DNA from: Candidatus Saccharimonadota bacterium
Lineage (GTDB): Bacteria > Patescibacteriota > Saccharimonadia > Saccharimonadales > UBA4665
Assembly: GCA_028286385.1 (NCBI GenBank)
Contig: JAQBRQ010000013.1
Coordinates: 1-38,053, forward strand
Direction: 5' to 3'
DNA length: 38,053 nucleotides
Shown: piece after piece, positions 25,214-33,921 of the stretch
How the letters are laid out: each line of letters starts with the position of its first letter
Position numbering within the stretch: position 1 is the first letter of the stretch
Notes under the pieces: generated by a model
What the model saw: the letters and a program-made list of their open reading frames with translations, nothing else
What the model was told of the DNA's origin: nothing
The model's database searches: none
Program-made: the position numbers and the translations under genes

Positions 25214-27097
25214 ATGACAGCACAAGAAATTCGCAAAGCTTATCTAGACTTTTATACAGAACGTGGCCACAAAGTGATTCCACGGGCGCTTTTGGTGCCA
25301 TATAACGACCCGACTACGCTGTTTACCGGTTCTGGCATGCAGCCATTACTGCCGTATTTATTGGGCGAAGAGCACCCTGATGGCGTGCGCCTGGTCGATA
25401 GCCAGACCTGTTTGCGGGCCCAAGACATCGAAGAGGTTGGCGATAATAGCCACACTACTTTCTTTGAAATGCTCGGCAACTGGAGCCTGGGCGATTACTT
25501 TAAAGAGCAGCAGATTCGCTGGTTCTTTGAGTTCCTGGTCGACGTCGTAGGGCTCGACCCAAACAAGATTTACGCCACCTGTTTTATCGGCAGCGAAGAG
25601 CACGGCATCGAGCGCGATGATACCTCAGCAGCGATCTGGCAGAAACTTTTCGCCGAGAAGGGCATCGACGCCAAAATCGTAGCCATTGGCAGCCAGCAAG
25701 AAGGCAACGAAAAGGGCATGCAAGACGGTCGCATTTTCTTCTACGACGACGGCGAAAACTGGTGGAGCCGCGGCGGCGGCCTCGGCAAAACGCCAATGGG
25801 CGACCCGTGCGGCCCAGATAGCGAAGTCTTCTATGACTTCGGTGACGAGCACCACGCCGAAGGCTTCGGTTTGCCGCACCCGGCCAGTGACTCCGGCCGC
25901 TTCATGGAAATTGGCAATCAGGTCTTCATGCAGTACCAGCGCACCGAGGCCGGCTTTAAACCGCTGGCTAAGCAAAACGTCGACTTTGGTGGCGGCCTGG
26001 AGCGAATCGCGGCTGCCAAAATCAATAGCCCGGACGTCTTTATGATCAGCTTGCTTAAGCCAATTATTGATAAGCTTGAAGAAATTTCCGGCAAAGGCTA
26101 CAAAGGCAACACCGAGAGCATGCGCGTGATTGCCGACCACTTGCGCGCCGCGGTGTTCCTGGCCGTCGACGGTGTCGTGCCAAGCAACAAAGAGCAGGGT
26201 TACGTTATGCGCCGCTTACTGCGCCGCGCCATTCGCTTCGCGTTCGACCTCGGCATTGAGCAGAGCTTTTTGGAGCAAATCGTCCCAGTTATTACCGACC
26301 TGTACCACCAAGATTACCCCGAGGTAGACGCCCAGTCAGACAAGGTTGTCGAAGTGCTAGTAAAAGAAGAGAAAGTCTTCCGCCAAACGCTGCGCAAAGG
26401 TCTAGCCGAGCTGAAAAAGCAAGCTGCAAATGGCTTAACTGGTGAGATAATGTTCAAGCTATATGATACGTACGGTTTCCCGATTGAGCTTACTCAAGAA
26501 GAAGCCTTTAATCAGGGTATATATACTGATCCTAATGTTAATACTGACTTTCACAACCTGATGCAAGAACAGCGTGAGCGCTCACAAACCGCCAGCAAAG
26601 GTGTGTTCAAGGGCGGGCTCGGCGGCGACAGCCTGCAGCACAAAAAGTACCACACCGCTACACACCTTATGTACCAGGCACTACGCGACGTGCTCGGCGA
26701 CCACGTAGTACAGCGCGGCTCCAACATTACCGAAGAACGCCTGCGCTTTGATTTTAGCCACCCAGAAAAAGTCACCCGCGAACAGCTCGACCAAGTCGAA
26801 CAGATTGTTAACGATCAAATCGCTCAAGACCTCAAGGTTTCATTCGCCGAATACCCAACCAAAGTTGCCCGCGAAGACATGGGCGCGCTCGGCCAGTTTG
26901 GCGACCGCTACGGCGACACCGTTAAGGTCTATAAGATGATTGCCGACGGCGCCGACAAACCATTTAGTTTTGAAATCTGTGGCGGGCCGCACGTAGACCA
27001 CACTCTACAACTCTACGAAGATGGCAAGAAGTTCAAGATTCTTAAAGAAGAATCTTCTAGTGCTGGCATTCGCCGCATCAAAGCCGTCCTTAAGTAG
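25214..27097 (+). CDS. alaS: Alanyl-tRNA synthetase lacking the C-Ala domain
   Basis: 627 aa, about 250 shorter than E. coli AlaRS. Class II catalytic core: RKAYLDFYTERGHKVIPRA, FEMLGNWSLGDYF, MGDPCGPDSEVFYDFGD and VDFGGGLER. Then the tRNA-recognition helices, and the editing domain with HTATH and CGGPH metal-binding motifs. It ends just after the editing domain (SSSAGIRRIKAVLK), so the C-Ala/DHHA1 module is missing. This is a complete compact form, not a truncation: the stop is clean and the next gene is convergent 17 bases later. Confidence 0.96.
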   Translation: MTAQEIRKAYLDFYTERGHKVIPRALLVPYNDPTTLFTGSGMQPLLPYLLGEEHPDGVRLVDSQTCLRAQDIEEVGDNSHTTFFEMLGNWSLGDYFKEQQIRWFFEFLVDVVGLDPNKIYATCFIGSEEHGIERDDTSAAIWQKLFAEKGIDAKIVAIGSQQEGNEKGMQDGRIFFYDDGENWWSRGGGLGKTPMGDPCGPDSEVFYDFGDEHHAEGFGLPHPASDSGRFMEIGNQVFMQYQRTEAGFKPLAKQNVDFGGGLERIAAAKINSPDVFMISLLKPIIDKLEEISGKGYKGNTESMRVIADHLRAAVFLAVDGVVPSNKEQGYVMRRLLRRAIRFAFDLGIEQSFLEQIVPVITDLYHQDYPEVDAQSDKVVEVLVKEEKVFRQTLRKGLAELKKQAANGLTGEIMFKLYDTYGFPIELTQEEAFNQGIYTDPNVNTDFHNLMQEQRERSQTASKGVFKGGLGGDSLQHKKYHTATHLMYQALRDVLGDHVVQRGSNITEERLRFDFSHPEKVTREQLDQVEQIVNDQIAQDLKVSFAEYPTKVAREDMGALGQFGDRYGDTVKVYKMIADGADKPFSFEICGGPHVDHTLQLYEDGKKFKILKEESSSAGIRRIKAVLK

Positions 27098-27114
27098 CAC
27101 ACTGCAAAGGTTTG

Positions 27115-27984
27115 TTAATCTTTAGCCAGTTCGGCGTAATGCCTATGTGCATCACCAATAATTTTAGCCACACCAGCAAAAGCCCACAGCCGAGTAGTGG
27201 CTGAGTCGAGGTTGTGAGACGTATATTGTAAGCCACGCTCATCGCGGTAGTGAGACAGCGGAAGCACCTCCAGAGAGCCGCTAAACATCGCAGCTGCAGT
27301 GTTTGATACAAACCGTCCATCGGCCATCACGCCTACGCCGCTTTCTGGCGTTATATCGTCGAAAATGCGAGCCCCAATAAGTTGCATAATGCGCGTCCCA
27401 GGTTGGTAATGCACTGTGTGTTCTGTGTCACCCGCATGAAGTTTGATGTATTCCACCGCTGCGGCAGATAGCTGACCACCAAGTGTTATTGAGCCCCAGT
27501 AAGGTGCAACGAGTTGGGTGGTTTGTTCTTCTGTGTCGAACCGGTGCCAACCCACCATGTTAACAATAGACTGTAGTTCGATAGTGGCGTTCTCTGCATC
27601 CGCGTTCGACTCGTAAAAGTTGTCATCATCAAGAGTCGTAAATATCTTGTCGTAGGCGAGCGAAAACTGCGTCCATTGTGGGGTGCCTAAGCTGGTGCTA
27701 ATTTCAAACATTGAATGATCAGGGGCAGGTAAGTAATTTTCTGGATGACGATACAGTAACCCGCCAACGCATGCCGCTGCACCGATTGCAGCATATGATT
27801 GGTGGACGTTCAGTACTAAAGCCTCATCTGTTGCATCGTACCAATACCACTCTGGCGTGGGTTCACTGACAATTAGTGGCTGGTTATCAGTGACCTCTTC
27901 GGTACGCTCAAGTATGCTCTCGGGCAGATCGAGTCCGTTCATGCGTTCATTAAAGTCGGGTTGCATCCAGTAGGCTTCAGTCAT
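27115..27984 (-). CDS. Hypothetical 289-aa protein
   Basis: A soluble, acidic protein with several Trp/Tyr-rich stretches (PEWYWYDATDEALVL, SLGTPQWTQFSLAYDKIF) and a small hydrophobic SYAAIGAAACVGGLLY near residue 83. No signal peptide. I do not recognise the family. Start ATG 27984 lies seven bases after a TATTAT. Convergent with alaS. With the 24493 gene it makes two unknown minus-strand genes flanking alaS, but their sequences do not look alike. Confidence 0.65.
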   Translation of the reverse strand: MTEAYWMQPDFNERMNGLDLPESILERTEEVTDNQPLIVSEPTPEWYWYDATDEALVLNVHQSYAAIGAAACVGGLLYRHPENYLPAPDHSMFEISTSLGTPQWTQFSLAYDKIFTTLDDDNFYESNADAENATIELQSIVNMVGWHRFDTEEQTTQLVAPYWGSITLGGQLSAAAVEYIKLHAGDTEHTVHYQPGTRIMQLIGARIFDDITPESGVGVMADGRFVSNTAAAMFSGSLEVLPLSHYRDERGLQYTSHNLDSATTRLWAFAGVAKIIGDAHRHYAELAKD

Positions 27985-27991
27985 AGTTGGA

Positions 27992-27997
27992 ATAATA
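27992..27997 (-). promoter_or_regulatory. -10 of the 289-aa gene (leaderless)
   Basis: TATTAT on the minus strand (27997-27992) with ATG seven bases downstream. The -35 region is poor. Confidence 0.4.
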
Positions 27998-28035
27998 ACA
28001 GTTTACTCATGAATAACCATAAGCTTGACCGAATA

Positions 28036-28044
28036 TGGTATAAT
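28036..28044 (+). promoter_or_regulatory. Extended -10 promoter of the second PKD-like gene
   Basis: TGGTATAAT (28036-28044). The leader to ATG 28094 is about 43 bases, strikingly A-rich, without a Shine-Dalgarno and probably unstructured. Confidence 0.75.
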
Positions 28045-28093
28045 GTAGCCAGGTTAACTAAAACAAACACCTACAAAAAACAAAAAATCATTT

Positions 28094-29254
28094 ATGAAAA
28101 AGAAGTCTCATCGACAGATGACGCCTAAGCAGTTGCGCGCGGTTCAGACCAGCCGGTATCTGCGGGTTACACACCATAAACACACGGGGCATCGTATGCA
28201 CCGGCGGACCACGTCATACCCGATGCTGGCGATGATTGTATTGTGCGTCGGTGTGTTTCTGATGAGCTGGACGCGCTTTGTGACGGCCGATACCTTCGTC
28301 TACCCTGGGCCAAAACAGGGTGGCTATACTGTCAACGCCAGTGTGCCCGGGCCGGCGCCAACCCAGGCCGCAACCATTGATACTCCTAACGAAGACGCCC
28401 GTTTTACGACCCTGCCCACCGGTGTTAGCGGTACTTGCCCGGTCAATACCTACGTTACGCTGTACCGTAATGGAGCCTTCAGCGGCGTGGCGCTTTGCCA
28501 AACTGACGGCACTTATTCGCTCCAAACCGGTTTATTTGTTGGTGCCAATGAGCTCCAAGCCCGTGTCTTTAGCCCAACTGATGTGCCCGGACCAATGTCT
28601 AGCAGCGTGAATGTGGTGTATGCGCCACCGGCGCCACCCCCGGATCCAACACCAACACCAGGCCAGGCCAGCAATCCCAACACGTCTACGCCATCATCTG
28701 GGACCGGCACATCAAGTAATCAGCCATCGAGTGGCACAGCCAGCCAGGCGGCACCGGCTGATCCGCTCATGTTCAAAACCAGCTTTAATTACCGCGGCCA
28801 GTACACCGGCACAGCCAGCACCTGGCAGCTTGATCTATCTGGGGGCAATCCGCCGTACGCCATATCAGTTGATTGGGGCGACGGCACGACCAGCTTGATC
28901 AGTCGCCCTCGCGCTGGCGTCTTCGGCATCGACCACACCTACAAAGCAGCCGGCGGGTACAAAGGCAGCTACACCGTCAAATTCAAGGCCAGCGATGCTG
29001 ATGGCACGCAGACCTACATACAGCTGCTGGCAATTGTGAATGATCCGCCGTCGGGCACCGGCGTAACCAATAAAATTGATCTGCTCGGTGGCAACACAGA
29101 GTCTGCTCCGGCTTATGTTCAAAAATTACTGCAATATGTCTGGCCGAGTTACGGCGGAGTCGTGCTGATGCTGACCAGTTTCTGGCTCGGTGAGCGCCAT
29201 GAGCTGAAGCATCTCAAACCGCAACGTGCAAAATCCCGTCATAGACATGCTTAA
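28094..29254 (+). CDS. PKD-like surface protein, paralogue of the 22435 gene
   Basis: 386 aa. A long basic N-terminus (KKKSHRQMTPKQLRAVQTSR) precedes a signal-anchor helix (MLAMIVLCVGVFLMSW, about 44-59). Then an Ig-like module (AATIDTPNEDARFTTLPTGV, GTCPVNTYVTLYRNGAFSGV) and a Pro/Thr/Ser linker (about 178-218). The PKD-like domain (PPYAISVDWGDGTTSLIS, DHTYKAAGGY) and a C-terminal membrane helix (YGGVVLMLTSFWLG) with a basic tail complete it. Two membrane segments would make an exported loop. It differs from its paralogue in the long basic N-terminus and the linker. Confidence 0.8.
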   Translation: MKKKSHRQMTPKQLRAVQTSRYLRVTHHKHTGHRMHRRTTSYPMLAMIVLCVGVFLMSWTRFVTADTFVYPGPKQGGYTVNASVPGPAPTQAATIDTPNEDARFTTLPTGVSGTCPVNTYVTLYRNGAFSGVALCQTDGTYSLQTGLFVGANELQARVFSPTDVPGPMSSSVNVVYAPPAPPPDPTPTPGQASNPNTSTPSSGTGTSSNQPSSGTASQAAPADPLMFKTSFNYRGQYTGTASTWQLDLSGGNPPYAISVDWGDGTTSLISRPRAGVFGIDHTYKAAGGYKGSYTVKFKASDADGTQTYIQLLAIVNDPPSGTGVTNKIDLLGGNTESAPAYVQKLLQYVWPSYGGVVLMLTSFWLGERHELKHLKPQRAKSRHRHA

Positions 29255-29266
29255 CAGGTGTTAGTG

Positions 29267-29275
29267 TGGTAAAAT
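29267..29275 (+). promoter_or_regulatory. Extended -10 promoter of the ftsA-like operon (leaderless)
   Basis: TGGTAAAAT (29267-29275) ends seven bases before ATG 29283. Confidence 0.7.
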
Positions 29276-29282
29276 AGTGCAT

Positions 29283-30638
29283 ATGCTTCAAAAATTTAAA
29301 GCCGTTGGTAACACCGTAGCCAAGAGGGCCCGTACTGGTGCCGAACAAGCCCGTATCGGTGCTACTAAGGCCTCGGCTAACGTTCGCGCTCGAACCGCCA
29401 AGCAGGACGATCAGTACTTGGTCGCCCTCGATATCGGCACCGAATTCGTCAAAGCCCTGGTTGGTAAGGTCAGCGAAGATGGCGCCACCGTTGAGATCGT
29501 CGGTGTTGGCCGCGCGCACCAGAGTTTGAGCGATATGCAAGCCGGTGCCATCTCCGATATTGCCGGCGTCGTCGAAAATTGCGATAAAGCCCTTCATCAG
29601 GCCGAAGAACAAGCCGGCGTCAGTGTTCGCACGGCCATCATTGGTATCGCCGGCGAATTGGTAAAGGGTACGACCACAACAGTGAGAGTTGCCCGTAAGC
29701 AAGCGACCAAGCCGCTCGATATCGCCGAAATGGAAAAGATTATCAACTTAGTACAAGAACGCGCCCAAGAAAAGGCTAAGCAGCAGCTGGCTTGGGAGCT
29801 CGGCGGCAAAGAAGTCGATGTTCGCCTGGTCAACAGCGCCCTGGTATCCATCGAAATTGACGGTTACCCAGTTACCAACCCTATCGGTTTCCAGGGTAAA
29901 GACGTCGTCGTGCAACTGTACACCGCTTTCGCGCCGATGATTCACATTGGCGCCCTCGAAAAAACCGCCGAAGAACTCGACCTCGATCTGTTAGCCGTCG
30001 CTGCCGAGCCATTTGCTGTGGCCCGTGCAGTCATTGGTAATAACCCCAATCAGAACCTCAGCGCCATCTTAATGGATGTTGGTGGTGGTACAACCGATAT
30101 CGCCGTGATTAACGAAGGCGGCGTCCAAGGTACCAAGATGTTTGGCATCGGCGGACGAGCCTACACGCATGCCGTGGAGCGCGAACTCAGCGTTGAATTC
30201 GAGCAAGCCGAAGAACTCAAGCTTGGCCTAAGCACCAACAAAATTCCTTCCCAGAAGCGTCCGGCTATCGAAGCGGCGCTCAACAAAACTGCCGAAACCT
30301 GGGTTAGCGGTATCGAGCTGGCTCTGAGCGAGTTTACTAAGCTCGATCACCTGCCGCACCGCATGTTCCTTTGCGGCGGCGGTTCATCACTCGATATTCT
30401 TATGGAGCGTCTCGAAGCCACCGAATGGTACAAATCACTGCCGTTTACCCGCAAACCAAGCGTTCACCACATTCGTCCTGGCCAGGTCCCGGGCATGACC
30501 GACCTAACAGGGGACGTTACCGACCATACCTTCATTACGGCCATGGGATTATTACGTGTTGGTATGGACACAAAACAGTTCTCGGCCGGTAAATCTGGAT
30601 CAATCCGTGAAAAAATTGATAAAATGTTAAGTACCTAA
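29283..30638 (+). CDS. FtsA/PilM-like actin-fold ATPase
   Basis: ATG 29283 (451 aa) suits the promoter; an in-frame GTG at 29277 is less likely. After a basic, Ala-rich N-terminal extension of about 42 residues come phosphate-1 LVALDIGTEFVKALVG (46-61), an SHS2/1C-type region with GAISDIAGVVENCDKAL and NPIGFQGKDV, phosphate-2 AILMDVGGGTTDIAVI, and adenosine motif MFLCGGGSSLDIL. This matches FtsA, the membrane tether of FtsZ rings; PilM of type IV pili has the same fold. No pil genes are seen here and mltG is nearby, so a division role is favoured. The next gene starts two bases after the stop. Confidence 0.82.
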   Translation: MLQKFKAVGNTVAKRARTGAEQARIGATKASANVRARTAKQDDQYLVALDIGTEFVKALVGKVSEDGATVEIVGVGRAHQSLSDMQAGAISDIAGVVENCDKALHQAEEQAGVSVRTAIIGIAGELVKGTTTTVRVARKQATKPLDIAEMEKIINLVQERAQEKAKQQLAWELGGKEVDVRLVNSALVSIEIDGYPVTNPIGFQGKDVVVQLYTAFAPMIHIGALEKTAEELDLDLLAVAAEPFAVARAVIGNNPNQNLSAILMDVGGGTTDIAVINEGGVQGTKMFGIGGRAYTHAVERELSVEFEQAEELKLGLSTNKIPSQKRPAIEAALNKTAETWVSGIELALSEFTKLDHLPHRMFLCGGGSSLDILMERLEATEWYKSLPFTRKPSVHHIRPGQVPGMTDLTGDVTDHTFITAMGLLRVGMDTKQFSAGKSGSIREKIDKMLST

Positions 30639-30640
30639 CC

Positions 30641-32383
30641 ATGACTGCAAACGACAAAGACACTATTTACATCGATATCGACGACGAAATCACCGGGATT
30701 ATCGATAAATTAAAGTCCTCCAACGGTAAAATTGTCGCCTTGGTGCTGCCAAAGCGTGCCAGTGTTTTCCAGAGTATCGTTAATATGAAGTTGCTCAAGC
30801 GCGCCGCTGACGAAGCCAAAAAGCACCTGGTGCTCATCACTTCCGAAGCTGGATTGTTGCCGCTGGCTGGTCTTGCAGGTGTGCACGTTGCTAAAACCCT
30901 GACTAGTAAGCCCGAAGTCCCAGCCGGACCAATGCTCGACAGTGATGCCGAGGAAACCATTCAAGAAGGCGGCGAAACAATTGACGAGCTACCGCCAGAT
31001 GCCGCCGAGCAGCCTATTGGCAAATTAGCCGGGATCGGCGCTGCTGCAACTGGTGCTGATGGTGTTGAGACTCTAACACTCGATGACGACGAAGCGCCCG
31101 AAGCCCTCGCAGATGCAGCTGCTGCGACCAAAACTTTTGAACCGCCAAAAGGTAAAAAGAACAAAAAGCTATCCGTACCGAACTTCGAGAAGTTCCGTCT
31201 GCTCCTAGTTCTGGGCGTGCTGGCGGGCATTCTGTTGATCGGCGGCGGTGTTTACGCGGCTGTTGCTTTGCCAAAGGCGACCATCAATATTAAGACTGAT
31301 GCCAGCAATGTCGATACCAACCTCAATCTAAACCTATCTACTGCGGCCAAGACTCTCAAGGCTAGCACCAGCACCGTTCCAGCCAAATTGGCAACCCAGC
31401 AAAAGTCCAATACGCAACAAGTCACTACCACCGGTCAGAAGAACAACGGTAACAAGGCCAGCGGTAGGCTTGCTATGTCAGCTCTGATTTGTGGTTCAAT
31501 TCCTGACAACGGGCCACCAGACGTACCTGCGGGTACAGGGGTGAGCTCTAATGGTTTGACATATATCGCCCAAGAAAATACTTCATTTAGCCCAATTCCT
31601 TCTGGTCCACCAAAGAACAAATGCTACTCGTACAATGCTACCGATAGTACGACTATCATCGCGCAAAACGGAGGTTCCAGCTATAACGGTGCTAATAGCT
31701 TTGCTGTAGCGGGCCGTAAAGATGTTTCAGCGTCGGTCAGCTCGTCAATTTCCGGCGGTACCGATAACATTACCCAGGTGGTTAGTGCAACCGATATCGC
31801 CAATGTTAAAGCTAAGCTTACGGCGGCCGATGCTAACCTCAAAGTGCCACTCGAAACCGAACTAAAGCAACAAGGCTACCGCGCCATTAGCGCCACGTAT
31901 CTTGCTGGCACTCCGGCAGTTACGGTTAGCGCACAGCCCGGTGATGCAGCGAGCACCGTTACAGCAACCAGCACGGTAACCTACACTATGTTCGGTGTTC
32001 ACGATAGCGACCTCAAGAAGCTGGTCGAAGACAGTATTAAGAAAGAGATTGATACCAACAAGCAGAGCATCCTGGATAATGGCCTGAGTGGAGCAGCCTT
32101 CACCGTAACGAACCAGTCAGCAACCGATGCCCAGGTAACCTTGGCGGCGACCGCTACTGCTGGTCCGGACCTTGATGTCGCAACGATTAAGAGCGACGCA
32201 GCGGGCAAAAAGGGTGCTGACATTCGCGCCTCACTTCAGAACAATCCAGATGTAAAGAGCGTCGATGTTAAACTTAGCCCATTCTGGGTTAACTCCGTAC
32301 CTAAGAAAACCGATAAGATCATTGTTAATATTGCGAAGCCTACAAGCACTAAGCCGAGCACGAGTAATGGCAGTAACCCCTAA
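30641..32383 (+). CDS. Large single-pass membrane protein, 580 aa
   Basis: N-terminal domain (1-95) with YIDIDDEITGIIDKLKSS, IVALVLPKRASVFQSIVNMK and LVLITSEAGLLPLAGLAG has a small alpha/beta look. An acidic linker (about 100-165) follows, then a basic patch (KGKKNKK) and one membrane helix (185-209). The exported Ala/Thr/Ser-rich part (210-580) contains repeats of mixed strands and helices, vaguely like baseplate-J type domains, with a Lys/Thr/Ser tail. I recall this arrangement as common in CPR genomes but know no assigned function. Tight coupling to the FtsA-like gene suggests an envelope or division partner. Confidence 0.7.
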   Translation: MTANDKDTIYIDIDDEITGIIDKLKSSNGKIVALVLPKRASVFQSIVNMKLLKRAADEAKKHLVLITSEAGLLPLAGLAGVHVAKTLTSKPEVPAGPMLDSDAEETIQEGGETIDELPPDAAEQPIGKLAGIGAAATGADGVETLTLDDDEAPEALADAAAATKTFEPPKGKKNKKLSVPNFEKFRLLLVLGVLAGILLIGGGVYAAVALPKATINIKTDASNVDTNLNLNLSTAAKTLKASTSTVPAKLATQQKSNTQQVTTTGQKNNGNKASGRLAMSALICGSIPDNGPPDVPAGTGVSSNGLTYIAQENTSFSPIPSGPPKNKCYSYNATDSTTIIAQNGGSSYNGANSFAVAGRKDVSASVSSSISGGTDNITQVVSATDIANVKAKLTAADANLKVPLETELKQQGYRAISATYLAGTPAVTVSAQPGDAASTVTATSTVTYTMFGVHDSDLKKLVEDSIKKEIDTNKQSILDNGLSGAAFTVTNQSATDAQVTLAATATAGPDLDVATIKSDAAGKKGADIRASLQNNPDVKSVDVKLSPFWVNSVPKKTDKIIVNIAKPTSTKPSTSNGSNP

Positions 32384-32804
32384 CAGCATACTGGCACTAG
32401 ACGTTGGCGCCCGGCGCGTCGGCGTGGCGGTGGCCACCGTTCAAGCCCGATTGCCGCGGCCACTCATTACGCTCATCCAGGATGACACATTCTTCGGCGC
32501 GCTAGAGAGCATCATCGAAGTTGAAGGCGTTCGGGCCGTCGTTGTAGGCTTCCCGCGCGGCATGCAAGGCCAGCATACCGCTCAAACAGATGCCATTGAG
32601 GCCTTTGTGGCACAATTAAAGCAACATGTGCCACTACCAATCCATATGCAGGACGAAGCGCTGACTTCCAAGCACGCCGAGGCCGAGCTCCAAGCCCGCG
32701 GCAGAGCCTACGATAAGGGCGATATCGATGCCTTGGCCGCCACCTATATTCTTGATGATTTCTTAAAAGAGCACCCTAATATAGCCCAAGAGGTTACCTC
32801 ATGA
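32367..32804 (+). CDS. ruvX: RuvX/YqgF-type Holliday-junction resolvase family protein
   Basis: ATG 32367 gives 145 aa and overlaps the previous gene by 17 bases. RNase-H-like fold: ILALDVGARRVGVAVA (first catalytic Asp), AVVVGFPRGMQGQ, MQDEALTSKHAE, and DKGDIDALAATYILDDFL with C-terminal acidic residues. The family includes resolvases and a nuclease for pre-16S rRNA 5' processing. Its stop overlaps the mltG start (ATGA). ruvX followed by mltG is frequent in bacteria. Confidence 0.9.
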   Translation: MAVTPNSILALDVGARRVGVAVATVQARLPRPLITLIQDDTFFGALESIIEVEGVRAVVVGFPRGMQGQHTAQTDAIEAFVAQLKQHVPLPIHMQDEALTSKHAEAELQARGRAYDKGDIDALAATYILDDFLKEHPNIAQEVTS

Positions 32805-33856
32805 GCCGCTACAACCTCGGGTCTATGCGCCGCGGCAGTTTACCGAACCGTGTCTGGATACTGGCGCTGTCGCTGCTCATTATTGCCATAATCGGAGCCG
32901 TTACTGTGCGCCACAACTACAACGACAAGCTGGGGCCGGTGAGCAATAATCAGACCACACAATTATTCACCGTTGAGCGAGGTAGCTCAGTCAAAGAAAT
33001 CGCCGAATCACTGGAATCCAAGCACCTGATTCGCAGCGCTTGGGCAATGGGGCTGTACGTGCACAGCAAAGAGTTAGGCGATAAGCTTCAGGCCGGCACC
33101 TATGCCTTTTCGCCGAGCCAAAGTACCAGTGAGATCGTCAGCACGCTCACCAAGGGCAAAGTATCAACCAAGCTAGTCACCATTTTGCCGGGGCGGCGTA
33201 TTGATCAGATTAGAGCCGACCTGATTAACGAGGGTTTTGCGCCAACTGATGTCGATCAGGCGCTTGATCCCTCTCAGTATGCTGATTTACCGGCCTTAGC
33301 CTTCAAACCGAGCACCAGCAATACGCTAGAGGGGTTGTTGTGGCCCGACTCCTTCCAAAAAGATGCCACTACCTCGCCGACAGTGATTATTCGTCAGTCG
33401 ATCGTCGAGATGGGTGAATATTTGACACCAGACGTCCAGGCTGCCTTCGCCGCGCAGGGTCTTACGACGTATCAGGGCATTACTTTAGCCTCAATAGTAC
33501 TCCAGGAGGTTAGTAAGCCTGCAGATCAGACGCAGGCCGCCCAGGTATTCCTATCGCGTCTCAAGGCTGGCATGATGCTTGGCTCGGACGCTACAGCTAA
33601 GTATGGCTCAATTGCCGCTGGTCGGGCCCCCGATTTGACCTACGATTCGCCATATAACACCTTGATTCACACCGGTTTGCCTTCAACCCCAATCAGTACG
33701 ATCACCAGTAGTTCGCTGGCTGCTGCCACCAAACCGGCAACAACCGACTGGGTGTACTTTGTCTCTGGTGACGATGGCACTACGCACTTCTCTAAGACTC
33801 TGGAAGAGCACGAAGCTCTGACCAACAAATATTGTCACGCATTGTGCGGTCGTTAG
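32801..33856 (+). CDS. mltG: MltG-type endolytic transglycosylase
   Basis: 351 aa. A short basic cytoplasmic N-terminus and one membrane helix (about 17-35) are followed by a LysM-like segment (LFTVERGSSVKEIAESLESK) and the YceG domain. Motifs: EGLLWPDSF (177-185), TLASIVLQEVSK (228-239) and YDSPYNTLIHTGLPSTPI. The usual ASIVEKE is ASIVLQE here: the first Glu is Leu, while the second, Glu236, is kept and should serve as the catalytic acid. It would cut nascent glycan strands at the outer membrane face, ending their growth. Fits the wall-growth grouping of this region. Confidence 0.92.
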   Translation: MSRYNLGSMRRGSLPNRVWILALSLLIIAIIGAVTVRHNYNDKLGPVSNNQTTQLFTVERGSSVKEIAESLESKHLIRSAWAMGLYVHSKELGDKLQAGTYAFSPSQSTSEIVSTLTKGKVSTKLVTILPGRRIDQIRADLINEGFAPTDVDQALDPSQYADLPALAFKPSTSNTLEGLLWPDSFQKDATTSPTVIIRQSIVEMGEYLTPDVQAAFAAQGLTTYQGITLASIVLQEVSKPADQTQAAQVFLSRLKAGMMLGSDATAKYGSIAAGRAPDLTYDSPYNTLIHTGLPSTPISTITSSSLAAATKPATTDWVYFVSGDDGTTHFSKTLEEHEALTNKYCHALCGR

Positions 33857-33875
33857 GCCGCCTTAACAGGGGTCG

Positions 33876-33921
33876 ACAAGTATAAAAACCTTGCAATTTT
33901 AGCCGTAATTGCTATACTTGT
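33876..33921 (+). promoter_or_regulatory. Promoter embedded in an inverted repeat
   Basis: TTGCAA (33891-33896), 16-bp spacer and TATACT (33913-33918) with TGC as the extended -10. The same bases form an inverted repeat: ACAAGTATA (33876-33884) with TATACTTGT (33913-33921), and GCAATT (33893-33898) with AATTGC (33907-33912). It could be an operator for a dimeric repressor, or a 3' hairpin for mltG. Confidence 0.55.

Noticed and set aside
25625-26140. 171-aa minus-strand frame inside alaS
   Set aside because: Wholly antisense to conserved AlaRS sequence; a product of biased third positions.
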